DNA of 64,000 bases from Geomobilibacter sp964431365 (GCA_964431365.1 CAYSJJ010000008.1:1-64000); one strand, 5' to 3'; numbered from the stretch's first letter, positions 24,167-33,928 are shown. The notes: generated by a model from the sequence alone, not told the origin. Numbers and translations are program-made.

Positions 24167-26401
24167 CTAAGCACATTCGCTATACCCGCACACCCGGCAG
24201 ACCGCACACCCTCCCTCGTGCTCCACTATTCCGCCGCACTCGGGGCAGGCGCCCCGTTCCGGAGCCTTGGCTTCCAGGCCTGTGTCGTAGCCGGCCGCCT
24301 GCATGTGGGCCTGGATCGCCTTGGCGACCGCGTCCGCGCAGGAGAGGACCTTGTTGTCGCCGAAGCCTGACGGGCAGTGGCAGGATATTCCCAGGAGCTG
24401 CTTGATCACCTGACGGGCCTGCACACCGCTCCGCCAGGCCAGCGACACCAGTCTTCCCATGGCTTCGGCCTGGGAGGCGGCGCAGCCGCCGGCCTTACCC
24501 ATGGTGGTGAAGAGTTCGAAAAGGCCGGATTTGTCCTCGTTGATGGTCACATAAAGGGGGCCGCAGCCGGTCTGCATCTGGTACGTCCACCCCTTGAGCG
24601 CCTTGGGACGGTCCCGCTTGAAGACGTGCTTATCATCCGGTGCCGCTGCCGGCGCCGGTGCTGCCTTCTCCTCCTTCTTGCCGGTGGAGAGGACCTGCTC
24701 GTCGCGTGAGCCGTCACGGTAGATGGTTACCCCCTTGCAGCCGGTCTGGTAGGCGAGGCGGTAGACCTTCTCCACATCCTCCACGGTGGCCGAGTTGGAG
24801 AAGTTCACCGTTTTGGAGACCGCGTTGTCGGTGTGGCGCTGGAAGGCGGACTGCATCTGGATGTGACTCTCCGGATCGATATCGTGGGCCGTGACGAAGA
24901 TCCGCTGCACATCCTCCGGCACCTCCGGGAGGCCGTGGACGGTGCCGTGCTCGGCAATCCGCTCCATCAACTCCTGGGAGTAGAATCCACGCTCCTTGGC
25001 GATCTTTTCAAAGATCGGGTTCACCTCCACCAGGATGTTCTTGTCCATGACCTGGCGGATGTAAGAGACCGCAAAGAGTGGCTCGACGCCGGAAGAGGCG
25101 TTGGCGATGATGGAGATGGTGCCGGTCGGGGCGATGGTGGTGATGGTGGCATTGCGGATCGGCGCCAGACCCGGCTTGTCGTAGATCGACCACTTGAAGT
25201 TGGGGAACGGGCCGCGGACCTTGGCCAGTTCGCGGGAGGCGGCGTGCCCCTCGTCGTTGATGAACTGCATCACCTTCTCGCCCAGGGCGATTGCCTCGGC
25301 GGAGTTGTAGGGAATGCCGAGGAGGATCAGCAGGTCGGCCCACCCCATCACCCCCAGACCGATCTTGCGGTTGCCGCGGGTCATATCCCGGATCTGGTCC
25401 AGGGGATAGTTGTTCACCTCGATGACGTTGTCCAGGAAGTGGACCGCCAGCGTCACCACCTCCTTCAGGCGTGCCCAGTCGAATTCCCCCCCCTTTACCA
25501 TCTTTCCCAGGTTGATGGAGCCGAGGTTGCACGACTCATACGGGAGGAGCGGCTGCTCGCCGCAGGGGTTGGTGGATTCGATCTCTCCCACCATCGGGGT
25601 CGGGTTGTCCTTGTTCAAGCGGTCGAGGAAGATGATGCCCGGCTCGCCGTTTTCCCAGGCCTGCTTGACGATCCGGTTGAAGACCTTGCGGGCATTCAGC
25701 GTGCCAGCGATTTCGCCGGTCCTGGGATTGAGCAGGTTGTACTCCTGGTCCTTGTCCACCGCATCCATGAAGGCCTCGGTCAGCCCGACCGAGATGTTGA
25801 AGTTGTTGAACATCTTCTGGTCGGCCTTGCACATGATGAAGTTCATGATGTCCGGGTGGTCGACCCTGAGGATACCCATGTTGGCGCCCCGCCGGGTCCC
25901 ACCCTGCTTGACCGTGTCGGTGGCGATGTCGAAGACCCGCATGAAGGAAAGCGGACCGCTGGAGATGCCGGAGGTGGACTGGACCACGTCGTTGGCGGGC
26001 CGCAGGCGCGAGAAGGAGAAGCCGGTCCCGCCGCCCGACTTGTGGATCAGTGCGGTATATTTGACCGCATCGAAGATCTCGTCCATGGAGTCCCCGACCG
26101 GGAGGACGAAGCAGGCTGAGAGCTGCCCCAGTTCCCGGCCGGCGTTCATCAAGGTTGGCGAGTTGGGGAGAAATTCCAGGTTGGTCATTATGCCGTAGAA
26201 GTGGTCGGAGAGGCCCTTCACGTCGGCTTTCTTGTCGAAGACGGCGTCGGCGGCCGCGATGGAGTCCGCCACCCGGCGGAAGAGCTCGGCCGGGCTCTCC
26301 AGCGCCTTCCCTTCCTTGTCCCTTTTCAGGTAGCGCTTTTCCAGGACGGTGATGGCGTTTTTCGACAGGGCGGATAGTTTTGCGGGTGATTTGCTTGCCA
26401 T
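24167..26401 (-). CDS. nrdJ: B12-dependent (class II) ribonucleotide reductase
   Basis: 744 residues. It makes deoxyribonucleotides using adenosylcobalamin as radical source, with or without oxygen. Visible features: the active-site LSACFVLPVGDS, NPCGEQPLLPYESCNLGSIN, the radical-domain APTGTIS and a C-terminal zinc ribbon CPECGG...CRVCGYSEC typical of the long NrdJ form. MASKSPAKLS at 26401 follows AAGGAGAA and is preferred over the in-frame extension. It is the only reductase gene in the window. A terminator follows. Confidence 0.95.
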   Translation of the reverse strand: MASKSPAKLSALSKNAITVLEKRYLKRDKEGKALESPAELFRRVADSIAAADAVFDKKADVKGLSDHFYGIMTNLEFLPNSPTLMNAGRELGQLSACFVLPVGDSMDEIFDAVKYTALIHKSGGGTGFSFSRLRPANDVVQSTSGISSGPLSFMRVFDIATDTVKQGGTRRGANMGILRVDHPDIMNFIMCKADQKMFNNFNISVGLTEAFMDAVDKDQEYNLLNPRTGEIAGTLNARKVFNRIVKQAWENGEPGIIFLDRLNKDNPTPMVGEIESTNPCGEQPLLPYESCNLGSINLGKMVKGGEFDWARLKEVVTLAVHFLDNVIEVNNYPLDQIRDMTRGNRKIGLGVMGWADLLILLGIPYNSAEAIALGEKVMQFINDEGHAASRELAKVRGPFPNFKWSIYDKPGLAPIRNATITTIAPTGTISIIANASSGVEPLFAVSYIRQVMDKNILVEVNPIFEKIAKERGFYSQELMERIAEHGTVHGLPEVPEDVQRIFVTAHDIDPESHIQMQSAFQRHTDNAVSKTVNFSNSATVEDVEKVYRLAYQTGCKGVTIYRDGSRDEQVLSTGKKEEKAAPAPAAAPDDKHVFKRDRPKALKGWTYQMQTGCGPLYVTINEDKSGLFELFTTMGKAGGCAASQAEAMGRLVSLAWRSGVQARQVIKQLLGISCHCPSGFGDNKVLSCADAVAKAIQAHMQAAGYDTGLEAKAPERGACPECGGIVEHEGGCAVCRVCGYSECA

Positions 26402-26452
26402 AAGCCTGGTTCTCCTTGTATAGAGGTGATTTGTAGTATTATCAGTGCTTTT

Positions 26453-26498
26453 ACCACATCTTGTGCTGCGCGGTGAAGATAACCACAACATGTATGGG
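26453..26498 (-). promoter_or_regulatory. Possible NrdR-type operator pair upstream of nrdJ
   Basis: CCACATCTTGTGCTG (from 26454) and CCACAACATGTATGGG (from 26483) are partial palindromes 29 bp apart, 50-95 bp upstream of the nrdJ start. The NrdR repressor normally binds two such boxes about 31 bp apart. Both match imperfectly, so this is tentative. The rest of 26402-26622 shows nothing else clear. Confidence 0.25.
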
Positions 26499-26622
26499 GT
26501 GTCAAGGGCTTTTTTGAACGGGTTCTAACCGTATGAAAAAACGCGACAAAGGCCCGTTTACGCCAGTTTCGGGCGGAGCGGCGGTTTACATTGAACGCCG
26601 AATGTGGTACTAATTTTCGGCT

Positions 26623-27708
26623 ATGACAAAGATACGCCGGCCTGACGATTCAGGGTGCGAACAGTGCGATAACAAGATTCTCCAGGAGCAGGTAAAGGCC
26701 TTGCGTGACCTGATCGAGGTGGCCAAGACCGTGGTCTCCACCCTTGACCTGGATACCCTGCTCCAGGCAATCCTGGTCAGTGCCATGCAGTTTGCCGAAA
26801 CACCGGCGGGGAGTGTGGCGCTTTACGACGACCGGAAGCGGGAGCTGTCGCTTCATGCCCACGCCGGACTCTCCGCCGACTTTGTCCACCGGGAACGGTG
26901 GACCATAGTGGCTGGCGGGTTGACCGAGCAGGTGTTGACCAAAGGCCAGATACTGATCATCGAGGATACGGCGCAGGCTGATTTCTTCAACAATCCATTG
27001 GCAATCAAGGAGGGAATCCACGCACTCATCTGCGTTCCTCTGGTCATTCACCAACAGATCGTCGGGATTTTGTACCTGGATGATTTTGTCCCCCGCCGGT
27101 TTGAGCGGTCCAAGATCGAACTCCTTTCCATTCTCGCATCATTCGCGGCCCTGGCCATTCACAATGCCCGGCTTCACAACAAGACAAAACTGCTGGCCAT
27201 TACCGACGGCCTGACCGGACTCCATAACCACCGCTACTTTCATCAGGTCTTCGGTCACGAACTTTCCCGGGCGAAGCGCTACGGCAGCTCGCTGGCCCTT
27301 ATCATGCTGGACGTGGACGATTTCAAACGTTTCAACGATACGTTCGGCCATGCTGCCGGCGACCGGATTCTGGCGACCATCGGCACCACTATCGCCCAGT
27401 CGCTTCGGGGGGTGGATACCGCTTTCCGTTACGGCGGTGAAGAGTTTGTCGTGCTCCTCCCCGAGACCAACCTGGATCACGCCCTCCATGTTGCCGAGCG
27501 ACTCCGGATGCAGGTGGAACGGGAAACGGCGGATGCTATTGACAGTCAGCAGGTCGGCGGTGTCACCGTGAGCATCGGGGTGGCAGCCTATCCCGAAAAC
27601 GGCTCCAGCCGCGAAAAACTCTTCAGCGTTGCCGACAAGCTTCTGTATCGGGCCAAGGGGGAGGGGAAGAATCGCGTCTACTGGATCGGTGTCAATGAAG
27701 AGATTTAA
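26623..27708 (+). CDS. GAF-GGDEF diguanylate cyclase
   Basis: 361 residues. A short coiled N terminus is followed by a GAF sensor domain (about 45-185) and a GGDEF domain (about 190-355) with catalytic GGEEF and the inhibitory I-site RGVD placed five residues before it. It should make cyclic di-GMP and be feedback-inhibited. No transmembrane segment, so cytoplasmic. The ligand of the GAF domain is unknown. Its 3' end overlaps the start of the next gene by 14 bp. Confidence 0.92.
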   Translation: MTKIRRPDDSGCEQCDNKILQEQVKALRDLIEVAKTVVSTLDLDTLLQAILVSAMQFAETPAGSVALYDDRKRELSLHAHAGLSADFVHRERWTIVAGGLTEQVLTKGQILIIEDTAQADFFNNPLAIKEGIHALICVPLVIHQQIVGILYLDDFVPRRFERSKIELLSILASFAALAIHNARLHNKTKLLAITDGLTGLHNHRYFHQVFGHELSRAKRYGSSLALIMLDVDDFKRFNDTFGHAAGDRILATIGTTIAQSLRGVDTAFRYGGEEFVVLLPETNLDHALHVAERLRMQVERETADAIDSQQVGGVTVSIGVAAYPENGSSREKLFSVADKLLYRAKGEGKNRVYWIGVNEEI

Positions 27709-28870
27709 TCCGGCCCGACAACTTTGTCTGACAGCCTCCCTCGCACTCTGCCTCGTTACCGGCGCCAACGCGGCATCGGTCTCTACGGATGCAGTGCCGT
27801 TACCCGGCGAAGGCCTGCAGGGGGTGCCGTCGCGCATGCTCCGTCCACTCGCCGGCGTAGAGGCAACCTACCGCGATCAGGTCATCAGCGAGGATACGGT
27901 GTGGCGTGGGGTGATAGTCCTGGAAGGATCGGTCACCGTGGCCCCCCAGGCGACCCTGACGATCAGGCCGGGAACCGTGGTGGTGGCTCGCAGCACCGAA
28001 CCGGGTGTTTTGGGCGGCACCTCCCTGTTCGTCCTCGGCCGCCTTGTGGTCCAGGGGGATGCCGAGCGCCAGGTCCTCTTCACCAGTGCCTTTGCCGTAC
28101 CCCAGCCGGGTGACTGGTTCGGGATCATCCTCCAGGGGAGCGAAAAGAAGAACCAGCTGGACAATTGCCGTATCGAGGGAGCAGAGCGGGGAGTGGAGGC
28201 GCACTTTTCCACGTTTACCGCCACCGGAGCCGCCTTTGCCCACTGCCGCATAGCCCTGCGGTTACTTGATTCCCTGGCTACGCTGCGGGGGGTAGCCATA
28301 AGCGATGCACCGACCGGCATCATGATCCAGGCCGGCGAAACCGATCTGCGGGATGGCATTATCAGCGGCGTCAGGAGAGGTGTCGTCGCCGAAGCCGGGT
28401 CGGTCACCCTGAGGCAGGTCACGGTTACCGGGGCTGTCACCGGTATGGAGGCGGAAGGGGTACGGCTTCAGATCAGAGGGGCCGTTTTCAGCGGCAACGA
28501 ATACGGTCTGAAACTCTCTGCCTGCGAGGGAGAGATTGTCGGCACCAGGGTGGTGGATACCCGTGACGATGGTGTCACGCTACGGCGAAGCAGGCTCAAG
28601 GTGCACGGCAACGAAATCGCCGGCAGCGGCAGGGTGGGTATCCGCATGGCCGACGACCTGGCAGCGTTGTGGGGGAATGTCATCCAGAAGAACGGCACTG
28701 CCGAACTCTCCTATGACGGTACCGGAGACCTGGCTCTGCCCGGGAACTGGTGGGGGGGGCTTCCCCTGCAGGAATTGAAGAAGAAGGTTGTTGTCCAGCA
28801 GGTAGCCGACCCGCCGTCCAGGGTGCTCCTGACTCCGATTCTCGCCGCCCCACCTTCGCTGCCGTTCTGA
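27695..28870 (+). CDS. Exported right-handed beta-helix protein
   Basis: 391 residues. A signal peptide (LCLTASLALCLVTGANA) is followed by many imperfect beta-helix coils with GVVAEAGSVTLRQVTVTGAV-type turns, as in NosD/pectate-lyase-like repeats, from about 60 to 370. Such proteins bind or cut polysaccharide at the cell surface or in the periplasm; no catalytic residues can be named. ATG 27695 overlaps the end of the GGDEF gene. An 8-G run lies near the 3' end, at 28752-28759. Confidence 0.78.
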   Translation: MKRFNPARQLCLTASLALCLVTGANAASVSTDAVPLPGEGLQGVPSRMLRPLAGVEATYRDQVISEDTVWRGVIVLEGSVTVAPQATLTIRPGTVVVARSTEPGVLGGTSLFVLGRLVVQGDAERQVLFTSAFAVPQPGDWFGIILQGSEKKNQLDNCRIEGAERGVEAHFSTFTATGAAFAHCRIALRLLDSLATLRGVAISDAPTGIMIQAGETDLRDGIISGVRRGVVAEAGSVTLRQVTVTGAVTGMEAEGVRLQIRGAVFSGNEYGLKLSACEGEIVGTRVVDTRDDGVTLRRSRLKVHGNEIAGSGRVGIRMADDLAALWGNVIQKNGTAELSYDGTGDLALPGNWWGGLPLQELKKKVVVQQVADPPSRVLLTPILAAPPSLPF

Positions 28871-28908
28871 AGCCTCATTCTGATAGCGGTTGCCTTAATG
28901 CCGGTGAC

Positions 28909-30063
28909 ATGGTACGTTTTTTAATGCCGATTTTCTTGGATAACGCGGCCACCTCCTTTCCCAAGCCCGAGTCGGTCTACCGGGCCATGGACGACACGAT
29001 GCGCCGGATCGGCGTGGCGCCGGGACGCGGCGGTTATGCCCAGGGTCTGGAGTCGGCCAGGCTGATCTTCTCCGCCCGTGAAACCCTCGCGGCGTTCTTC
29101 GCCGCCCCTGATCCCGCCCGCCTCGTCTTTACCCACAGCGCCACCGAGTCGATCAATCTGGCGGTACGGGGGTTGCTCAAGCCCGGCGACCATGTGGTCA
29201 CCACCACCATGGAACACAACTCCCTGGCCCGTCCGCTCAGGCTCCTGGAGCGGCAAGGGGTCGAGGTGACCTGGGTGCCGGCGGACCGGGATGGCCTCGT
29301 CGACATCCGCGACATAGCCGGCGCCTTCCGACCGATTACGCGTCTGGTGGCGCTGGCCCACGCGTCCAACGTCACCGGGACGGTTCAGCCGGTGGCGGAG
29401 ATCGGCGCGTTGACCCGGTCCGCAGGTATTCCGTTCCTGGTGGATGCGGCCCAGAGCGCCGGCTGTATCCCGATCGACGTCGTCCGGATGGGGATCGACC
29501 TGCTGGCGGCCCCCGGTCACAAGGGGCTCTTCGGCCCGCCTGGCACCGGGATACTGTACGTTGCGGAAGGGGTGGAGCTGGAACCGCTTACGGTGGGGGG
29601 GACCGGCGGTTTTTCGTCGGAACCGGAACAGCCGCGGGAGATGCCGGAACGCTTCGAGAGCGGCACCCTGAACGTGCCGGGCATTGCCGGTCTCCTTGCC
29701 GGGGTCGAGTTCATCCGGCAGACCGGTATCGAGGCCATTGCCAGGCATGAAAACGAACTCACGAAGCACCTCCTGGCCGGGTTGGCCGGGATACCGGGGA
29801 TTACGGTCCATGGCGCGCCTTCGGGCCTGCGGGCGCCGGTGATATCGTTCTCGATTGCCGGGAGAGATCCGTCGACGGTCGGATTCCGTCTGGACGCCGA
29901 GTTCGGCATTAGCGTGCGGGTCGGTCTCCACTGCGCCCCCATGGCGCACCGGACCATCGGGACCTTCCCGGTCGGGACCGTTCGGGTGAGTCCGGGGTAC
30001 TTCACGACCGCTACCGATATCGACACCTTCCTGGCGGCGCTGAAGGAGATTGTTGCAGACTAG
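28909..30063 (+). CDS. Cysteine desulfurase family protein (SufS-like, PLP)
   Basis: About 384 residues, class V aminotransferase fold. LDNAATSFPKPE starts the domain, HSATESINLAVRG and EHNSL follow, the PLP lysine is in PGHKGLFGPPGTG and the likely catalytic Cys is in GLHCAP. Members release sulfur from cysteine or act on related substrates; the MPIFLDNAATSFPKP start is typical of the TIGR01977-like subgroup of unclear role. ATG 28909 has a weak GGTGA; ATG 28924 is equally possible. No sufE, iscU or nifU gene is adjacent. Confidence 0.88.
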   Translation: MVRFLMPIFLDNAATSFPKPESVYRAMDDTMRRIGVAPGRGGYAQGLESARLIFSARETLAAFFAAPDPARLVFTHSATESINLAVRGLLKPGDHVVTTTMEHNSLARPLRLLERQGVEVTWVPADRDGLVDIRDIAGAFRPITRLVALAHASNVTGTVQPVAEIGALTRSAGIPFLVDAAQSAGCIPIDVVRMGIDLLAAPGHKGLFGPPGTGILYVAEGVELEPLTVGGTGGFSSEPEQPREMPERFESGTLNVPGIAGLLAGVEFIRQTGIEAIARHENELTKHLLAGLAGIPGITVHGAPSGLRAPVISFSIAGRDPSTVGFRLDAEFGISVRVGLHCAPMAHRTIGTFPVGTVRVSPGYFTTATDIDTFLAALKEIVAD

Positions 30064-30142
30064 GTGGCAGGCGTTCACCGCCGGATACGTGTCGTGAAAC
30101 CACGATCCGATTGTCGAGTAACTTACGAGGAGATTGTCAGTC

Positions 30143-30418
30143 ATGAAGCGGCTCGTTTTCTGTATCGTCGGCCTGATGCTGTTCGGCCTGCAGGCTGCAT
30201 GTTCACTTCCCCCGGAAAGACCGATCACCAAGGCGGAGTTGATGAGGGCGAACATCTACTCCCAGTTTACCGTCAAGGAGCCGCCTGAATCCGTTCTGGC
30301 AGCCCTGAACCGGGACGGAGAGGTGGTCGTGGAGGCCAGTTACAAGGGGAAAGGGGACTTTTTCCTCAAGATCATGGCTACGACCGACGGAATAAAGTAC
30401 ACCGTCATCGAGAAGTAG
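30143..30418 (+). CDS. Small lipoprotein, unknown function
   Basis: 91 residues. A lipoprotein signal with lipobox QAAC is followed by a compact domain ending in GDFFLKIMATTDGIKYTVIEK. ATG 30143 sits 10 nt after GAGGAG; the in-frame TTG 30134 is too close to it. No family recognised. It may be co-transcribed with the phoH-like gene 82 bp downstream. Confidence 0.75.
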   Translation: MKRLVFCIVGLMLFGLQAACSLPPERPITKAELMRANIYSQFTVKEPPESVLAALNRDGEVVVEASYKGKGDFFLKIMATTDGIKYTVIEK

Positions 30419-30500
30419 CAGGGCATGCCAAGATCATATCCGGGCGATTTACGGGCCGCGGAGTGCAGCGGGCACCGATTCCAGTTCAGCTAGGAGTTCT

Positions 30501-31817
30501 ATGAAAACGTATGTAATCGATACCAACGTCTTCCTTTACGATCCCCAGGCACTGTTCAAGTTCGAGGACAATACCATCGTCGTACCGATCACGGTGGTCG
30601 AAGAAATCGACCGGTTCAAGAAGGATATGAACGAGACCGGCCGGAACGCCCGCCAGATATCGCGCATTCTCGACGAACTGCGTCTCAAGGGCTCCCTCTC
30701 CGCCGCCGTCGACCTCCCGGAGGGTGGTACCCTGCGGGTCGAGATCTACGAAGAAAAGGTGATGAAACGCCTGCCGCCGGAACTGCGCGCCGACCGGGGC
30801 GACAACCGGATCCTGGCGGTGGCCGTGGACCTGCAGCAGAAGGAAGTCAATCGCCCGGTCATCCTGGTGACCAAGGATACCAACCTGCGGATCAAGGCCG
30901 ACGCCATCGGCCTGGTGGCCCAGGACTACCGTTCCGACCGGGTGGAGATCGATGATCTCTACAGCGGTATGAGCGAAGTGGAAGTGACGCCGGACGCGGT
31001 GGACCGGTTTCATGGCCAGGGGTGGCTCGAGTGGGAAGGGGGCGGTTTCCCCAACCAGTTCCTGACCCTGCGGGACAGCACCAATCCTTCCCATACGGGC
31101 CTTGGCCGGTTTGACTCGGTAAAGCGACAGATCGTGCCGATTCGGCGCGTGGGAAAAGAGGGGGTCTGGAGCATCCAGCCCCGCAACCGGGAACAGTCGG
31201 TGGCCCTGGACATCCTGCTGGACGACTCCATCAAGCTGGTGACCCTGGTAGGGAAGGCAGGGACCGGCAAGACCCTTCTGGCCATTGCCGCCGGTCTCCA
31301 CAAGGTGGCGGAGGAGGGGGTCTTCAACCGACTCCTGGTCTCCCGCCCGGTCTTCCCCATGGGGCGCGATCTCGGTTTCCTTCCCGGTGACATCGAGGAA
31401 AAGCTCTCCCCCTGGATGCAGCCGATCTTCGACAACGTGGAACTGCTCCTCTCCGGGCACGAGGCCGAAAAGCGGCACAGCAAGGGATACAAGGAGCTGA
31501 TGGCCATGGGAATTCTGGAGATCGAGCCGCTCACCTATATCCGGGGCCGCTCCATACCCAACCAGTACATGATCGTGGACGAGGCCCAGAACCTCACCCC
31601 CCACGAGATCAAGACCATCATCACCCGGGCCGGCGAAGGGACCAAGATCGTCCTGACCGGCGACCCGTACCAGATCGACAACCCATACGTCGATGCCTCC
31701 TCCAACGGCCTGACCTATGTTGTGGAGCGCTTCAAGGAGCAGTCCATTGCCGGGCACATCACCGTGCTGAAGGGGGAGCGATCGGCCCTGGCGGAGCTGG
31801 CGGCGAACCTGCTGTGA
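30501..31817 (+). CDS. PIN-PhoH fusion ATPase/RNase
   Basis: 438 residues. An N-terminal PIN nuclease-like domain (about 1-130, TYVIDTNVFLYDP) joins a PhoH P-loop ATPase domain with GKAGTGKTLLAIAAG and DEAQNLTPHEIKT. This is the PhoH2/YlaK-type architecture, associated with RNA unwinding and cleavage. Full length, clean ribosome site (TAGGAG), ending just before copy 2 of the inverted-repeat element. Confidence 0.92.
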   Translation: MKTYVIDTNVFLYDPQALFKFEDNTIVVPITVVEEIDRFKKDMNETGRNARQISRILDELRLKGSLSAAVDLPEGGTLRVEIYEEKVMKRLPPELRADRGDNRILAVAVDLQQKEVNRPVILVTKDTNLRIKADAIGLVAQDYRSDRVEIDDLYSGMSEVEVTPDAVDRFHGQGWLEWEGGGFPNQFLTLRDSTNPSHTGLGRFDSVKRQIVPIRRVGKEGVWSIQPRNREQSVALDILLDDSIKLVTLVGKAGTGKTLLAIAAGLHKVAEEGVFNRLLVSRPVFPMGRDLGFLPGDIEEKLSPWMQPIFDNVELLLSGHEAEKRHSKGYKELMAMGILEIEPLTYIRGRSIPNQYMIVDEAQNLTPHEIKTIITRAGEGTKIVLTGDPYQIDNPYVDASSNGLTYVVERFKEQSIAGHITVLKGERSALAELAANLL

Positions 31818-31818
31818 C

Positions 31819-31940
31819 AGGTTGCTGAAAAACGGCCATCTCGCCGCCGTCCTCGCAAGCTCCTCAGTGCGACGTAGCGCTGCTACGCCTCCTTCGAAGC
31901 TTTCTGCGGATGCGACGATCTGACCATTTTTGAGCAACCT
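31819..31940. repeat. Terminal-inverted-repeat element, copy 2 (uninterrupted)
   Basis: A 122-bp element with ends AGGTTGCTGAAAAA and TTTTTGAGCAACCT, matching copy 1 at 11259-11457 over nearly all of its length apart from the nested insert. It begins 2 bp after the phoH stop codon. Noncoding. Confidence 0.85.
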
Positions 31941-32025
31941 GAGAACGAAAGCAGATTGTTCTTTTGCGGGGCGTGCAGTACGCCCCGTTTTCCTTCAAGC
32001 GCCTTGCGCCTTGCGACCGATTGTT

Positions 32026-33048
32026 ATGCTTCTACTATCCATTGAGACATCCTGTGACGAAACAGCGGCAGCCGTGGTGCGAGACGGCCGCACGGCACTC
32101 TCCAGTATCGTCGCCACCCAGATTGACGTGCATGCCGTGTACGGCGGCGTGGTGCCGGAGATAGCCTCCCGACAGCATCTGGAGGGGATCGTGCCGGTTA
32201 TCGACGAGGCGCTCCGGAGCGCCGGGGTCGACAAGGCCGACATCGAGGGGGTGGCGGTCACCCGCGGACCCGGTCTGATCGGCGCTCTCCTGGTCGGCGT
32301 CTGTGCGGCCAAAGGGATCGCCGCTGCCAGGGGGATTCCGTTGATCGGTGTGAACCATATCGAGTCCCATCTCCTGGCCATACTTCTGGAAGAAGAGGTC
32401 GAGTTTCCGTTCCTCGCCCTGGTCGTCTCCGGCGGGCATACCCATCTGTACCGGGTGGACGGGATCGGCCGCTACACGATCTTGGGGCAGACCATCGACG
32501 ACGCGGCCGGCGAGGCATTCGACAAGGTTGCCAAGCTGGCCGGCCTTCCGTATCCCGGAGGCGTCCGGATCGACCGGCTGGCGGAAACGGGGGACCCGCA
32601 GAGGGTGAAGCTGCCGCGGCCGCTCCTTCACGACGGCACCCTCAACTTCAGTTTCAGCGGTCTGAAGACCGCGGTCCATACCGCTCTGCGCAAAGAGGAG
32701 TCGCTGGCCAAGGACGACCTCCCACACCTCTGCGCATCCTTCCAGGAGGCGGTCTGCCAGGTGCTGGTCAGGAAAACCGCCACAGCCCTTGAGCGGACCG
32801 GCTGCACGAGGCTCGTGGTGGCTGGCGGGGTGGCCTGCAACAGCGGTCTCCGTCGGGCCATGGCCCATATGGCCTCGGCTCAGGGAGTCTCCCTGCACAT
32901 TCCGTCGCCCTGCTACTGCAGCGACAACGCGGCCATGGCGGCAGTGCCGGCCGATTTCTACCTGTCGCGGGGGCTCGGGGCGCTGGATTTCGACGCCGTC
33001 CCGGTCTGGCCTCTGGACCGGATCGCCGCTGACCTGGGGTTGACATGA
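32026..33048 (+). CDS. tsaD: tRNA N6-threonylcarbamoyltransferase TsaD
   Basis: 340 residues, the usual length. Adds the threonylcarbamoyl group to A37 of ANN-decoding tRNAs with TsaB, TsaC and TsaE. Motifs: SIETSCDETAAAVV, the metal-binding NHIESH, VVSGGHTHLY, and the late CSDNAAMA. No ribosome site is obvious before ATG 32026, but it gives the family N terminus. It overlaps rsmA by 4 bp. Confidence 0.95.
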   Translation: MLLLSIETSCDETAAAVVRDGRTALSSIVATQIDVHAVYGGVVPEIASRQHLEGIVPVIDEALRSAGVDKADIEGVAVTRGPGLIGALLVGVCAAKGIAAARGIPLIGVNHIESHLLAILLEEEVEFPFLALVVSGGHTHLYRVDGIGRYTILGQTIDDAAGEAFDKVAKLAGLPYPGGVRIDRLAETGDPQRVKLPRPLLHDGTLNFSFSGLKTAVHTALRKEESLAKDDLPHLCASFQEAVCQVLVRKTATALERTGCTRLVVAGGVACNSGLRRAMAHMASAQGVSLHIPSPCYCSDNAAMAAVPADFYLSRGLGALDFDAVPVWPLDRIAADLGLT

Positions 33049-33875
33049 TGGAGAGAGTACGGGCCAAGAAGTCGCTGGGGCAGAATTTCCTGGTGGATCA
33101 GAGCGTGCTGGAGCGGATCGTGGCGGCTGTGGCGCCGACTGCTGGTGATCGGGTGCTGGAGATCGGCCCGGGGCAGGGGGCGCTGACCGGCTGCCTGGTT
33201 GAGCGCGTCGATCGCCTGGTGGCGGTGGAACTGGACAAACGACTGCTCGCGCCGCTGACCGCAGCCTATGGAGCGCTCCCCCACGTCTCCATCGTCGAGG
33301 GTGACATCCTCAAGGTGGATCTCCCCCGTCTTCTGCAGGAGTTCGGCCCAGGGACGTGGAAGGTGGCGGCCAACCTGCCGTACAACATCTCATCCCAGGT
33401 GCTCTTCCTGTTCCTCGAAACCCCCACCCTCTTCAGCAGGCTGGTCCTCATGCTCCAGAAGGAGGTGGGGGACCGGCTCGTTGCCCGGCCAGGCACCAAG
33501 GAGTACGGCATACTCTCGGTCTTCTGCGCCCTTCATTTCGACGTGGTGCGCGAATTCCTGGTAAAACCGGGCTCCTTCCGTCCGATTCCCAAGGTCGATT
33601 CGGTGGTGCTCCGTTTCACCCCGCTGCCTGCACCGCGCTGCGACGTGGGGGACGAGGTGTTCTTTCGGCGGGTGGTGAAGGCCGCCTTTGGCCAGCGTCG
33701 CAAGACCCTTTGGAACTGTCTGAAAGTTGGGGGCGTGGCAGCGGATGACGAGACATTGCGGGAGGTCCTGGCGGCGTGCGGCATCGATCCCGGTCGCCGT
33801 GGGGAAACCCTTGACCTGGAAGAGTTTGCCCGATTGAGCAGGGCGCTGCAGCAGGCGGGGAAAGTGCTGGCATAG
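33045..33875 (+). CDS. rsmA: 16S rRNA dimethyladenosine transferase RsmA
   Basis: 276 residues. Dimethylates A1518 and A1519 of 16S rRNA. KKSLGQNFLVDQ, the SAM motif EIGPGQGALT and the catalytic NLPYNIS are all present; the C-terminal helical domain ends in EFARLSRALQ. ATGA overlap with tsaD indicates coupling. Confidence 0.95.
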   Translation: MMERVRAKKSLGQNFLVDQSVLERIVAAVAPTAGDRVLEIGPGQGALTGCLVERVDRLVAVELDKRLLAPLTAAYGALPHVSIVEGDILKVDLPRLLQEFGPGTWKVAANLPYNISSQVLFLFLETPTLFSRLVLMLQKEVGDRLVARPGTKEYGILSVFCALHFDVVREFLVKPGSFRPIPKVDSVVLRFTPLPAPRCDVGDEVFFRRVVKAAFGQRRKTLWNCLKVGGVAADDETLREVLAACGIDPGRRGETLDLEEFARLSRALQQAGKVLA

Positions 33876-33928
33876 GCAGATATCCTGTGCTATAGAATCT
33901 GTTTAATTTATGTACCGGAGCTAACTTG

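Noticed and set aside
24833..26119. 428-codon plus-strand ORF across nrdJ
   Set aside because: A shadow of the reductase gene. The composition is typical of antisense reading of GC-rich coding DNA.
26402..26622. Cobalamin riboswitch upstream of nrdJ
   Set aside because: I looked for the B12-box and conserved junction elements in both orientations and saw none. The region is also too short for the full fold.
30486..31937. Minus-strand ORF that begins in repeat copy 2 and spans the phoH-like gene
   Set aside because: It is the antisense of the PhoH gene. The frame opens only because the inverted-repeat element lacks stops on that strand.
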